In this document: positions 1-5,671 of the stretch, in pieces
How the letters are laid out: each line of letters begins with the position of its first letter
Position numbering within the stretch: the first letter of the stretch is position 1
Source of the DNA: an uncultured Selenomonas sp.
GTDB taxonomy: Bacteria > Bacillota > Negativicutes > Selenomonadales > Selenomonadaceae
Assembly (NCBI GenBank): GCA_947097535.1
Contig: CAMURM010000124.1
Coordinates: forward strand, 1 to 5,671
Direction of reading: 5' to 3'
Length of the DNA stretch: 5,671 bases
Notes under the pieces: generated by a model
Databases searched by the model: none
What the model saw: only the letters and a program-made list of their open reading frames with translations
Told to the model about the DNA's origin: nothing
Position numbers and translations under genes: made by a program

Positions 1-2135
1 GGGTCGTAGGTCGTGCTCACGTTCTGATAGTGCGCCATGATCTGCCACGTCAATTTGTCGGACACGCGGTGACGCAGGCCGAGTCCGTAGTACTGCCGCG
101 CGACTTCCTCTGAAGCGATGCCCTTGGCCGCTTCGGTCAGCGCATAGATGGTGTAGAAGCGCACTTCATCTTTCGCGGAAACAGCTTGGTTGTAGAAGAA
201 GCGAAGCTCCCAGTCGTCGCCGTCGCGGTAGTTGGTCGTGCGCCATCCTAGATGAAGCTTTCCGTCTCGCAGATAGGAATAATCAGGCAGAATAGCTGTT
301 TGAGATGCAGACGTTGTAGAATTATGATAGAACTGCACCATATACTGATTTTTATTTCCTATATGCAGATATTCGATTTCCTGCGCAAAGATATTCCCCG
401 GTGAAACGTGCGCTTCGGGAACAGCATCCATGACAATGTCTCTGGTCGAAACTTCGTTTGGACGAACCGTTTCCCCTAAACTGCGAAGATAATCATACGT
501 TATCTCGTTTCCTGTGGCTATATTGTTCTTCTTGAGCCAATCGTTCACATACCGGACGATTTCTTTTCCTTTTTTCTTATCCTCATCGGTCAATTCATCC
601 TTATTGGTAAATACATCCAACGAGTATCCGGGGAAATATGCAAGCACTTCGTTCAAACCTTGTCCAAGCGTGATTCCCTCAGCCTGCAAGAAAGACTCCA
701 GCATTTTTAAGGTAGAAGATTCCCTTGTGTAGTCATACCCATTCCGAAATGCGTAGCTGAACCTCCCCGTCAGGCGGTCGCGCTCGCTGATGCGATGCGT
801 GACCTCGACGCTCGGGGTGAACTGCCAGCCCGCGCCGAAGTCGGTGAAGCGCGCGAGTCCTTCGGGTACGGCAGCACGCTGATAAATCTTGCTCTCGCCC
901 GTCGGCAGGTTGACCGAGAGGCCGTAATGAACGCTCGTCCGAGGCTTTTCATTGTGAATCGTAACACTCACCTGCGTATCCGTCAAGCCCGAGACACCGC
1001 TGTCAAATCCCGTATGGGATTTGACGTAGCCCGCGGAGATGCCGTAGTCGAGTTTCGTCTTGCCCGCGTGCGTGCGCGAAAAGTACGAAAGCGGCAGATA
1101 GAGCTGATGCCCCGCTCTCTCACCGTGCCATGTGTAGTACTCGACGCCCGTCTCCGCGCCCGCGCCTTCACCGAAATAGGCGAGATCATGCTCGCTCTGG
1201 AGGAGCCGATGCTCGGCAGCCTTCTGCTCGTCCGCTGCCTGCAGCGCCCAGGCTTTCGCCTCCGCGTCGTACGTTTCCGCTTCCTCCTTGTTCTTGCGGC
1301 TCTCGGCGAGGTCGGCTTCGCTCGCTTGGGCTTCCTGCGTGTAGTCGGCGACGAGTTCGCGCGCGTCGCGCTCCGCGTCCTCCGCCTGCTCGCGCAGAGC
1401 CGTCAGCGCATCGAGCTGCGCTTCCATCGCGTCGAGCCTCGCCTGCGCCGCATCGACCTCGGATGATACGGCCGCGAGCTTTGCGCCAGCCGCGTCCGGC
1501 GTCGTGCCGCGCTCGGCAGCAAGGGCTTCTTCGACCATGCGCTGCGCGTCGACGATGCGGTTCTGCTCGTAGCCGACTTCCGCGAGGATACGTGCGACTA
1601 CTTTCTCGCGATCGGGATTCTCCCCGTCCGTCGTGCCCGCGGCACGCGAGAGATTGTCTGCCTCGCGGTAGAGCGACTCCAGTGCCGTGCGCTGCGTCTC
1701 AACCTCGGGTGCGTAGTCTGCTTCAGCGTTCTGCGCCGCGATCGCTTCTTCCGTTCGCAAGGCGCTCGCTTCTTCGGCCGACGCGAGCGCCTTGCGAACG
1801 GCGGCGAGATGCTCTTCTGCCGCGCGCAGGTTTTGGATGGCGAGCGCAAGGTTGGCGGCGGCGTCCCGCGTCGCTTCCTGCGCCTCGACGAGGTTGGCGC
1901 GCGCGCTTTCCACGTCCGCCCGCGCTTCGGCGAGAGCCGCGAGAGCCGCGCGGTGGGATCGTATCTCGTCTCGGACGTTCATCATGTAGGAGAAGTAGCC
2001 GTAGACATCGTGCAGGGCGTCGTGGCTCGCCGCCGACGCCGCGCCCGACGTCATGCCGAGAGCGAGCGTCAGGGTGCAGGCTCTCTTGAGGAGTGCGAGC
2101 GCCCTGCGACGTTTCATCTTCTGTAGTATGCTCAT
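1..2135 (-). CDS. Exported coiled-coil plus putative outer-membrane beta-barrel protein, candidate Pel export porin (3' end beyond window)
   Basis: This frame is open from the ATG at 2135 down to the left edge, giving 711 residues with no stop. The ATG overlaps the pelG stop as ATGA, which points to translational coupling. Residues 1-18 are basic (MKRRR at 7-11). Residues 19-31 are hydrophobic, followed by an A-S-A type cleavage site near 35/36, so a Sec signal peptide is likely. Residues about 55-318 are Ala/Glu/Arg-rich heptad-like helix, broken at P143, at a Gly/Thr/Asp/Pro hinge (166-175) and at a second hinge (about 208-217). From about 320 the composition changes to alternating aromatic/polar strands with Gly and Asn/Asp turns (for example GLGLRHRV and LTWQIMAHYQ near the visible end), typical of an outer-membrane barrel. 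Residues about 470-580 form a hydrophilic insertion. I see no TPR repeats and no complete SLH domain, so it is neither a classic PelB nor a standard OmpM. Its position directly after pelG suggests it carries Pel across an outer membrane. That role is inference; an adhesin or an unrelated porin is also possible. Confidence 0.85.
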   Translation of the reverse strand, partial: MSILQKMKRRRALALLKRACTLTLALGMTSGAASAASHDALHDVYGYFSYMMNVRDEIRSHRAALAALAEARADVESARANLVEAQEATRDAAANLALAIQNLRAAEEHLAAVRKALASAEEASALRTEEAIAAQNAEADYAPEVETQRTALESLYREADNLSRAAGTTDGENPDREKVVARILAEVGYEQNRIVDAQRMVEEALAAERGTTPDAAGAKLAAVSSEVDAAQARLDAMEAQLDALTALREQAEDAERDARELVADYTQEAQASEADLAESRKNKEEAETYDAEAKAWALQAADEQKAAEHRLLQSEHDLAYFGEGAGAETGVEYYTWHGERAGHQLYLPLSYFSRTHAGKTKLDYGISAGYVKSHTGFDSGVSGLTDTQVSVTIHNEKPRTSVHYGLSVNLPTGESKIYQRAAVPEGLARFTDFGAGWQFTPSVEVTHRISERDRLTGRFSYAFRNGYDYTRESSTLKMLESFLQAEGITLGQGLNEVLAYFPGYSLDVFTNKDELTDEDKKKGKEIVRYVNDWLKKNNIATGNEITYDYLRSLGETVRPNEVSTRDIVMDAVPEAHVSPGNIFAQEIEYLHIGNKNQYMVQFYHNSTTSASQTAILPDYSYLRDGKLHLGWRTTNYRDGDDWELRFFYNQAVSAKDEVRFYTIYALTEAAKGIASEEVARQYYGLGLRHRVSDKLTWQIMAHYQNVSTTYD
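270..740. other. AT-rich segment inside the barrel-coding part
   Basis: By hand count, positions 301-720 are about 42% G+C (176 of 420), with 301-360 only about 33%, whereas line 1141-1200 in the same gene is about 67%. The frame stays open throughout. It encodes roughly residues 466-620, including Lys/Asp/Asn-rich sequence and codons such as ATA and TTA that are rare in the flanking regions. This suggests a segment of different ancestry or one under different selection. Confidence 0.75.
1002..1025. repeat. Perfect 10-bp hairpin with 4-nt loop at the start of the barrel-like region
   Basis: gtcaaatccc (1002-1011) and gggatttgac (1016-1025) are exact reverse complements around the loop gtat. 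It encodes residues V371 to D378 of the exported protein. No T-tract follows it on either strand. Confidence 0.85.
1751..1801. repeat. Perfect 19-bp inverted repeat inside the coiled-coil coding region
   Basis: The left arm 1751-1769 (ccgttcgcaaggcgctcgc) and right arm 1783-1801 are exact reverse complements, separated by 13 nt (1770-1782). The transcript could form a very stable GC-rich stem. It encodes residues about 112-129 of the exported protein. No U-tract follows, so it is not a standard intrinsic terminator. Confidence 0.9.
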
Positions 2136-3604
2136 GCTTTTTCCATCCTTTCGAGATCGGGAAGCTCCTCCCCGTAGAGCCAATATGCGATCTTTTGGAA
2201 AATCCCCGCGTCGGCCCGATAGAAGACGGGCTGTGCGCAGAACACATAGTAGTTGATGCCCTTGGCGAAGCGCATCAATGCCCAGATGCCGTAGGCGAGC
2301 GCAAGCGTCGTCGCGAGGAAGAAGCCGAAGCCGTAGCTCTTTTCCCCGAGATAGAGAGAGAGAAGACCCAGCGCGAGATTCCCGAGCGCCGCGATTGCGC
2401 CGATGCGCCAGACGCCGCTCTGGAAGTCGAAGTACTCAAGCATGATCATGAGAACCTGCAGAGCGCCCGCGAAGAACGCGGCAAAGAGCATGACGTTGAA
2501 CATGTTGACCGAGTTGTAATCGAGTCCGGCGAACGACAGCACATAGTTGCCAAAGGCCAGAAAGACGAGCGTAAAGACGAACTGGAACTCGAACGCCTGA
2601 CGCAGCTCGAACCACATGACGTAGAGCAGATCCTTTCGCGCGTCCTCGATCATCTGAAGGTTGCCGCCGTGCGTGATGGAGGTGAAATACTGCGCGTAGC
2701 GCTCGTAGAAATGCGTCTCCACCTTGACGACGAACATCGTCGTGAGCGGCAGGATGGAAAGGAGCGCGTAGAAGACGACGACGTCGTAGCGCGGCGCGTA
2801 GAGGAACGTGTCCTCGATGAGCACGCCCCACGGCCCCTGCCAGATGAGGATGTTCGGCAGGAAAAGCCCGAGCGTGTAGCCGAACGCGCCGATGAAGAGC
2901 CGCCCGTGCCGCCCGAGATAGGGCAGGAAGGCGAAGAGCATGCCGTCCTTCGGCAAGCCGAAGCGGCTCGTCACATAGAGGAAGAAGAAGAGGACGAGTG
3001 CGCCCATGCCGACGTCCATGGCAAAGAGCGCCGCCGCCGCAGGCGAAAGCCACGCCAGCTCCAAGAGGAGCGCCGCGAGCGCAACGCTTAAAAGGACGCC
3101 CGCAAGGTAGCCGAGGATCAGGTACTTGAAGCGCTTGACCGCCGTCAGATAGACGCTCGCCGTCCAGACGAGCAGCAGTTCCGAAAAGAAGAGGTACGAC
3201 AGGAGTTTCAGCTCGAAGGCGAGTGGCTTGTCCCAGAAGAAGAGCGCGGAGGCGGCAGCGCCGAGCACGAGCAGGATCGCGCTCATGCCGAAGAGCGACG
3301 GCGTCACATCGCGGTAGTGCTGCACGGTGATGCAGTCCGCGAGGTAGCGCGTCAGGACGATCGTGAAGCCGCATGAGAGCAGCTGAGAAAACACGAAGGA
3401 ATAGACGACGGCGCCAAGATAGACCGCCGATTCCGCCTGTGACGTGCCGTGGAGCTGGAAGAGCGTCTGGATCAGCAGCACCATGCTCGTCAAAAGGGCG
3501 AACGGCCCCGTCGTGACGATGGCGGAATACGAGTACGCCTTGAGATGCCCCGTCGCCGTGCGCGCCCGAAAGAGACGCTTGAGTTCAAATCCGACGCCCG
3601 CCAT
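2132..3604 (-). CDS. pelG: PelG, exopolysaccharide Pel inner-membrane transporter
   Basis: The 490-residue polytopic membrane protein is complete. It opens with MAGVGFELKRLF, the characteristic PelG N-terminus, followed by an S-A-I-V-T-T-G-P-F stretch at the first membrane segment. I count about twelve hydrophobic segments, near residues 27-50, 62-85, 104-124, 135-155, 161-183, 187-211, 234-255, 275-294, 339-359, 366-388, 402-419 and 424-445. Loops with Arg/Lys lie between them, and a roughly 45-residue polar C-terminal tail follows. The family is related to MOP/Wzx-type flippases. It is held to work with PelD and PelE in synthesis and passage of the Pel polymer through the cytoplasmic membrane as PelF makes it. 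The start codon lies inside pelF (20-bp overlap) and is preceded by a strong AAAGGAGG at a 6-nt spacing. The stop overlaps the next gene by 4 bp. PelD and PelE are not in view and would be expected upstream, beyond the right edge. Confidence 0.95.
   Translation of the reverse strand: MAGVGFELKRLFRARTATGHLKAYSYSAIVTTGPFALLTSMVLLIQTLFQLHGTSQAESAVYLGAVVYSFVFSQLLSCGFTIVLTRYLADCITVQHYRDVTPSLFGMSAILLVLGAAASALFFWDKPLAFELKLLSYLFFSELLLVWTASVYLTAVKRFKYLILGYLAGVLLSVALAALLLELAWLSPAAAALFAMDVGMGALVLFFFLYVTSRFGLPKDGMLFAFLPYLGRHGRLFIGAFGYTLGLFLPNILIWQGPWGVLIEDTFLYAPRYDVVVFYALLSILPLTTMFVVKVETHFYERYAQYFTSITHGGNLQMIEDARKDLLYVMWFELRQAFEFQFVFTLVFLAFGNYVLSFAGLDYNSVNMFNVMLFAAFFAGALQVLMIMLEYFDFQSGVWRIGAIAALGNLALGLLSLYLGEKSYGFGFFLATTLALAYGIWALMRFAKGINYYVFCAQPVFYRADAGIFQKIAYWLYGEELPDLERMEKA
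2146..2151 (-). promoter_or_regulatory. Weak ribosome-binding site of the coiled-coil/barrel gene
   Basis: AAAGGA on the minus strand lies 10 nt before the ATG at 2135, a longer spacing than at the other two starts. With the ATGA overlap, translation of this gene probably depends on ribosomes finishing pelG. Confidence 0.5.
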
Positions 3605-5027
3605 GTGCCCCCTCCTTTCCTATGTCCTGATAAGCCCTGCGATACGACTCAATGAATTGCTCGTGCGTGTAGCGCGACTTCGTGCGGGCAAAGCCGATGG
3701 CCGCCATCGAGCGGCGCAGCTCGTAGTCCTTCGCGAGCCGCACGATCTCGTGCGCCATCGCCTCGTAGTCGAGCGGCGCGACGACCGCGCCCGCCGTGCC
3801 GAGATCGTCGCCGCTGTCGCCGTAGATCAGCTCGCGGCAGCAGCCGACGTCCGTCGTCACGTAGGGGCGGTGCGCCGAGAATCCTTCCAAGACGGCGAGC
3901 GGCTGCCCCTCGCTGATGCTCGACAGGACGAGGACGTCCATTTTCGGCAGATATTCTGCCACGGGGACGGAGCCGGTGAAGGTCACATCTTCAAGGCCGA
4001 GCATGCGCACCGTGCGGTGACAGACTGCAACGTAGTCGGGATCTTCTTCGAGTCCGCCCATGACGACGAGGTGCGCGTCGGGCAGTTCGCGCTTGACGAT
4101 GGCAAAGGCGCGAAGGAGCGTCAAGACGTCCTTGATGGGCACGACGCGCACGACCGCGCCGATCGTGATCGGTTCCTTGTGATCGCGAAGCTCGGGAACG
4201 GCAGAGAAGCGCTCCATGCGCACGCCGTTCGGCACGATCGTGATCTTTTCCGGATCGCAGCCGAGGTCAGCGGCGATCTTGCCGTTGTGCTCGAAGAGTG
4301 TGTAGAGGCGATCGGCGCTGTGGTACGAAAGGCGTGCGAGGTAGTAGAAGTAGCGAATCCACACGCCCTTGAAGTCCGTCTTCGCCCAGTCGCTCTTCAA
4401 GATTTCCGCCTCGCGCTCGCGCGAGTAGACGCCGTGCTCCGTGATCATGTACGGCTTCTTGTAGCGCGTCGCCGCCATGCCGCCGATGACGCCGCAGTAG
4501 CCCGTAGCGACGCTGTGGTAGACGTCCGCCTCGGGCAGCTTCTGCTGCAGCAGGTAGAAGAGCGGCAGGAGCATCGAGCGCATCGTCCAGAAAAAATCCG
4601 TGAACGGCAGATTTTCGTACTGCTCACGATAGACGCGCACGATCACATCGAAGAAGTCGCTCGACATGAAGACGGCGAGCGGCGACTTCCAGCGCCCGTA
4701 GGCGAAGACTTCCAACAGCCGCTTGAGCGGGATGTCGCGCTCACCGCGCACAAGCTCGTAGAGCGCCTGGCAATCGTCGTGCGTCAAGATGCCCTCAAGC
4801 ATATCGGAAGCGCGCAGGGAGAGGATCTCGTCGAGGAACACCTCCTCGATGCCGACGCAGTTCGCGGGCAGCTTGAACTTGAACTTGCCGCGATCCTTCA
4901 TCTCCGCGCCGATGGTGTAGACGACGAACTCATGCTCGGGAAGCCCCTCCATGAGCATCTGAATCCACGAGGACACGCCGCCTACGACGTAGGGATAAGA
5001 ACCTTCCGCCAACAGACAGATGCGCAT
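3585..5027 (-). CDS. pelF: PelF, GT4-family glycosyltransferase (Pel polymerase)
   Basis: The protein is 480 residues and complete. I chose the ATG at 5027, giving MRICLLAEGSYPYVVGG, because AAGGAG sits 7 nt before it and it overlaps the preceding stop as TGATG. A start 18 nt upstream is in frame but would begin before that ribosome-binding site. The N-terminal Rossmann half carries GGVSSW at 16-21 and EHG at 197-199. The C-terminal half carries PNGV at 266-269, R-V-V-P-I-K-D at 294-300 (phosphate-binding Arg/Lys) and ISEGQPLAVLE at 371-381. The last of these contains the GT-B E-x7-E pair, E373/E381. These are the hallmarks of a retaining GT4 enzyme, and the long N-terminal region plus the pelG neighbour identify it as PelF rather than a generic GT4. 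Known PelF enzymes are soluble and cytosolic and use a UDP-sugar. It should polymerise the amino-sugar backbone and hand it to PelG. No key residue looks missing. Confidence 0.95.
   Translation of the reverse strand: MRICLLAEGSYPYVVGGVSSWIQMLMEGLPEHEFVVYTIGAEMKDRGKFKFKLPANCVGIEEVFLDEILSLRASDMLEGILTHDDCQALYELVRGERDIPLKRLLEVFAYGRWKSPLAVFMSSDFFDVIVRVYREQYENLPFTDFFWTMRSMLLPLFYLLQQKLPEADVYHSVATGYCGVIGGMAATRYKKPYMITEHGVYSREREAEILKSDWAKTDFKGVWIRYFYYLARLSYHSADRLYTLFEHNGKIAADLGCDPEKITIVPNGVRMERFSAVPELRDHKEPITIGAVVRVVPIKDVLTLLRAFAIVKRELPDAHLVVMGGLEEDPDYVAVCHRTVRMLGLEDVTFTGSVPVAEYLPKMDVLVLSSISEGQPLAVLEGFSAHRPYVTTDVGCCRELIYGDSGDDLGTAGAVVAPLDYEAMAHEIVRLAKDYELRRSMAAIGFARTKSRYTHEQFIESYRRAYQDIGKEGAHGGRRI
3611..3618 (-). 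promoter_or_regulatory. Ribosome-binding site of pelG
   Basis: AAAGGAGG on the minus strand lies 6 nt before the pelG ATG, within the 3' end of pelF. It is the strongest Shine-Dalgarno in the window, so pelG may be initiated independently as well as by coupling. Confidence 0.8.
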
Positions 5028-5671
5028 CACTTCTCTCCTTTCCAATAGATGCAGGCTCGCGCCTCGCTCGTGCGGACGAGGTAAACGCCGTCATCGGCAA
5101 ATTCCGCCGTGCAGCCTTCCGTGCGCTCGATCTCCTTCGCCGTGCGCAGCAAGAAGCGCAGCTCGCCGCCCGTGCCCCACGAATAAAGCTCCAGACGATC
5201 CTCTGTCCGGCGCACGCGGTAATCCATATCGAAGTAATCCGAAAAGAGCGGCAGGCTGTCCGAAATCGTTTCCGCCGTCAGCCACGGATAGCGCACGCGG
5301 ATCTTGTGCATGAAGCTCTTCAGCCCCTCCGACATGCCCCGCCACGTCATGTTCGCGCTCTCCTCGTAGAACAATTCGTCCGGATGAATGAAATGCGAGA
5401 ACACGCCGATATAGTTCAGCGCACTGATTTCCTGCCAGAGCATGAGCCCGTCATCCTCATGACCCGAGCTGATGCGCGGCAGTTCAAAGACGCCGTCCTT
5501 GCGCTCAAAATCCTGATAGTAGGAGCGCTCATTCGCCGGCCCGTCGAACAGAGAGCCGAAGGCGATGACCTCGGGGAACACCTTGCGGATCGCGGCTTTC
5601 CCCTCGGGACTCATGATGTTCGACGGCGGCACATAGAAGCGGAAGTCGTAGTCGGGATAGACGGACTTGAC
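5027..5671 (-). CDS. DUF2194 / PelA-deacetylase-like protein, C-terminal part (5' end beyond window)
   Basis: The frame is open to the right edge, so the 214 residues seen are the C-terminal part of a longer protein. The GTG at 5632 is internal, because the frame continues upstream through V-Y-P-D-Y-D-F-R-F-Y. Visible landmarks, numbered from the first visible residue, are YVPPSN (13-18), FPEVIAFGS (32-40), SGHEDD (69-74) and SHFIHPDE (92-99), where His, His and Asp/Glu could bind a metal. A basic helical stretch (about 112-128) follows. The last 65 residues look like short beta strands, perhaps a small beta-sandwich. This pattern and the place before pelF match the deacetylase-type gene of Firmicutes Pel operons, which would remove acetyl groups from Pel outside the cytoplasm. 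The family name is from memory of the motifs and gene order. The N-terminal signal or anchor and the first catalytic motif are not in view, so activity cannot be judged. Confidence 0.75.
   Translation of the reverse strand, partial: VKSVYPDYDFRFYVPPSNIMSPEGKAAIRKVFPEVIAFGSLFDGPANERSYYQDFERKDGVFELPRISSGHEDDGLMLWQEISALNYIGVFSHFIHPDELFYEESANMTWRGMSEGLKSFMHKIRVRYPWLTAETISDSLPLFSDYFDMDYRVRRTEDRLELYSWGTGGELRFLLRTAKEIERTEGCTAEFADDGVYLVRTSEARACIYWKGEK
5035..5040 (-). promoter_or_regulatory. Ribosome-binding site of pelF
   Basis: AAGGAG on the minus strand lies 7 nt before the ATG at 5027, inside the last codons of the upstream gene. It decides the pelF start in favour of MRICLL over the in-frame ATG 18 nt upstream. 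Confidence 0.8.

Noticed and set aside
579..617. Possible EF-hand-like calcium loop (residues 507-518 of the exported protein)
   Set aside because: Acidic residues fall at some loop positions, but position 3 is Phe and position 6 is Lys instead of Gly, so the pattern is not a proper EF-hand.
514..732. Plus-strand 72-codon frame in the AT-rich segment, with a hydrophobic Phe/Ser-rich start
   Set aside because: It is antisense to the intact barrel-coding frame and I saw no convincing ribosome-binding site. The Phe/Ser content mirrors Lys/Glu codons on the other strand.
1753..1799. Intragenic inverted repeat as a transcription terminator
   Set aside because: There is no T-tract after the stem on either strand, and the reading frame continues for more than 1.7 kb beyond it.
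1130..3091. Plus-strand open frames of 319 and 332 codons
   Set aside because: They are antisense to the coiled-coil gene and pelG. They are Arg/Pro/Ser-rich or Glu/Arg-rich and low in complexity, typical of shadow frames in GC-rich DNA.
4160..4250. Repeated gatcgtgatc palindromic strings in pelF
   Set aside because: They are short and arise from codons for the similar peptides I-T-I-G and I-T-I-V at two places. There is no spacing or copy number suggesting an operator.
3444..5048. Plus-strand open frame of 534 codons
   Set aside because: It lies antisense to pelF and the start of pelG, both of which have clear family motifs. Its product is rich in Arg, Ala, Val, His, Asp and Glu, as expected from a mirror of GC-rich coding sequence, with no recognisable domain.

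Overview
This window lies entirely inside one minus-strand operon, and both ends cut through genes. Read 5'->3' along the minus strand (right to left on the given coordinates) it holds four tightly packed genes. They are (1) the C-terminal 214 residues of a DUF2194/PelA-deacetylase-like protein, running off the right edge; (2) a complete pelF glycosyltransferase; (3) a complete pelG polytopic membrane protein; and (4) the first 711 residues of a large exported protein that runs off the left edge. All three junctions overlap: TGATG, then a 20-bp overlap, then ATGA. There is no intergenic space, so no promoter or terminator is visible. The long plus-strand reading frames are antisense shadows.

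The order deacetylase-like, pelF, pelG matches the core of the compact Pel exopolysaccharide operons known from Firmicutes (pelDEA(DA)FG type). Pel is a GalNAc/GlcNAc-type polymer. PelF polymerises it from nucleotide sugar in the cytoplasm, and PelG, with PelD/PelE, moves it across the inner membrane. The deacetylase arm is thought to modify it outside the cytoplasm.

The unusual gene is the fourth. It has a signal peptide, about 260 residues of Ala/Glu-rich coiled coil, and then at least 390 residues that look like outer-membrane beta-barrel strands. A Firmicutes-type Pel core followed by an outer-membrane-type protein suggests a diderm Firmicute (Negativicutes, for example a Selenomonas-like organism). 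The high GC and GC-rich third positions fit this, but the assignment is inference. In proteobacterial Pel systems the outer-membrane step is done by PelB (TPR scaffold plus barrel) with PelC. Here a coiled-coil stalk plus barrel could fill that role, which would be a little-described variant of Pel export.

Inside the fourth gene, about 470 bp (roughly 270-740) is markedly AT-richer than its surroundings. Much of it encodes a hydrophilic, partly helical segment that interrupts the barrel-like strands. The coiled-coil part carries a perfect 19-bp inverted repeat, and the start of the barrel part carries a perfect 10-bp hairpin.
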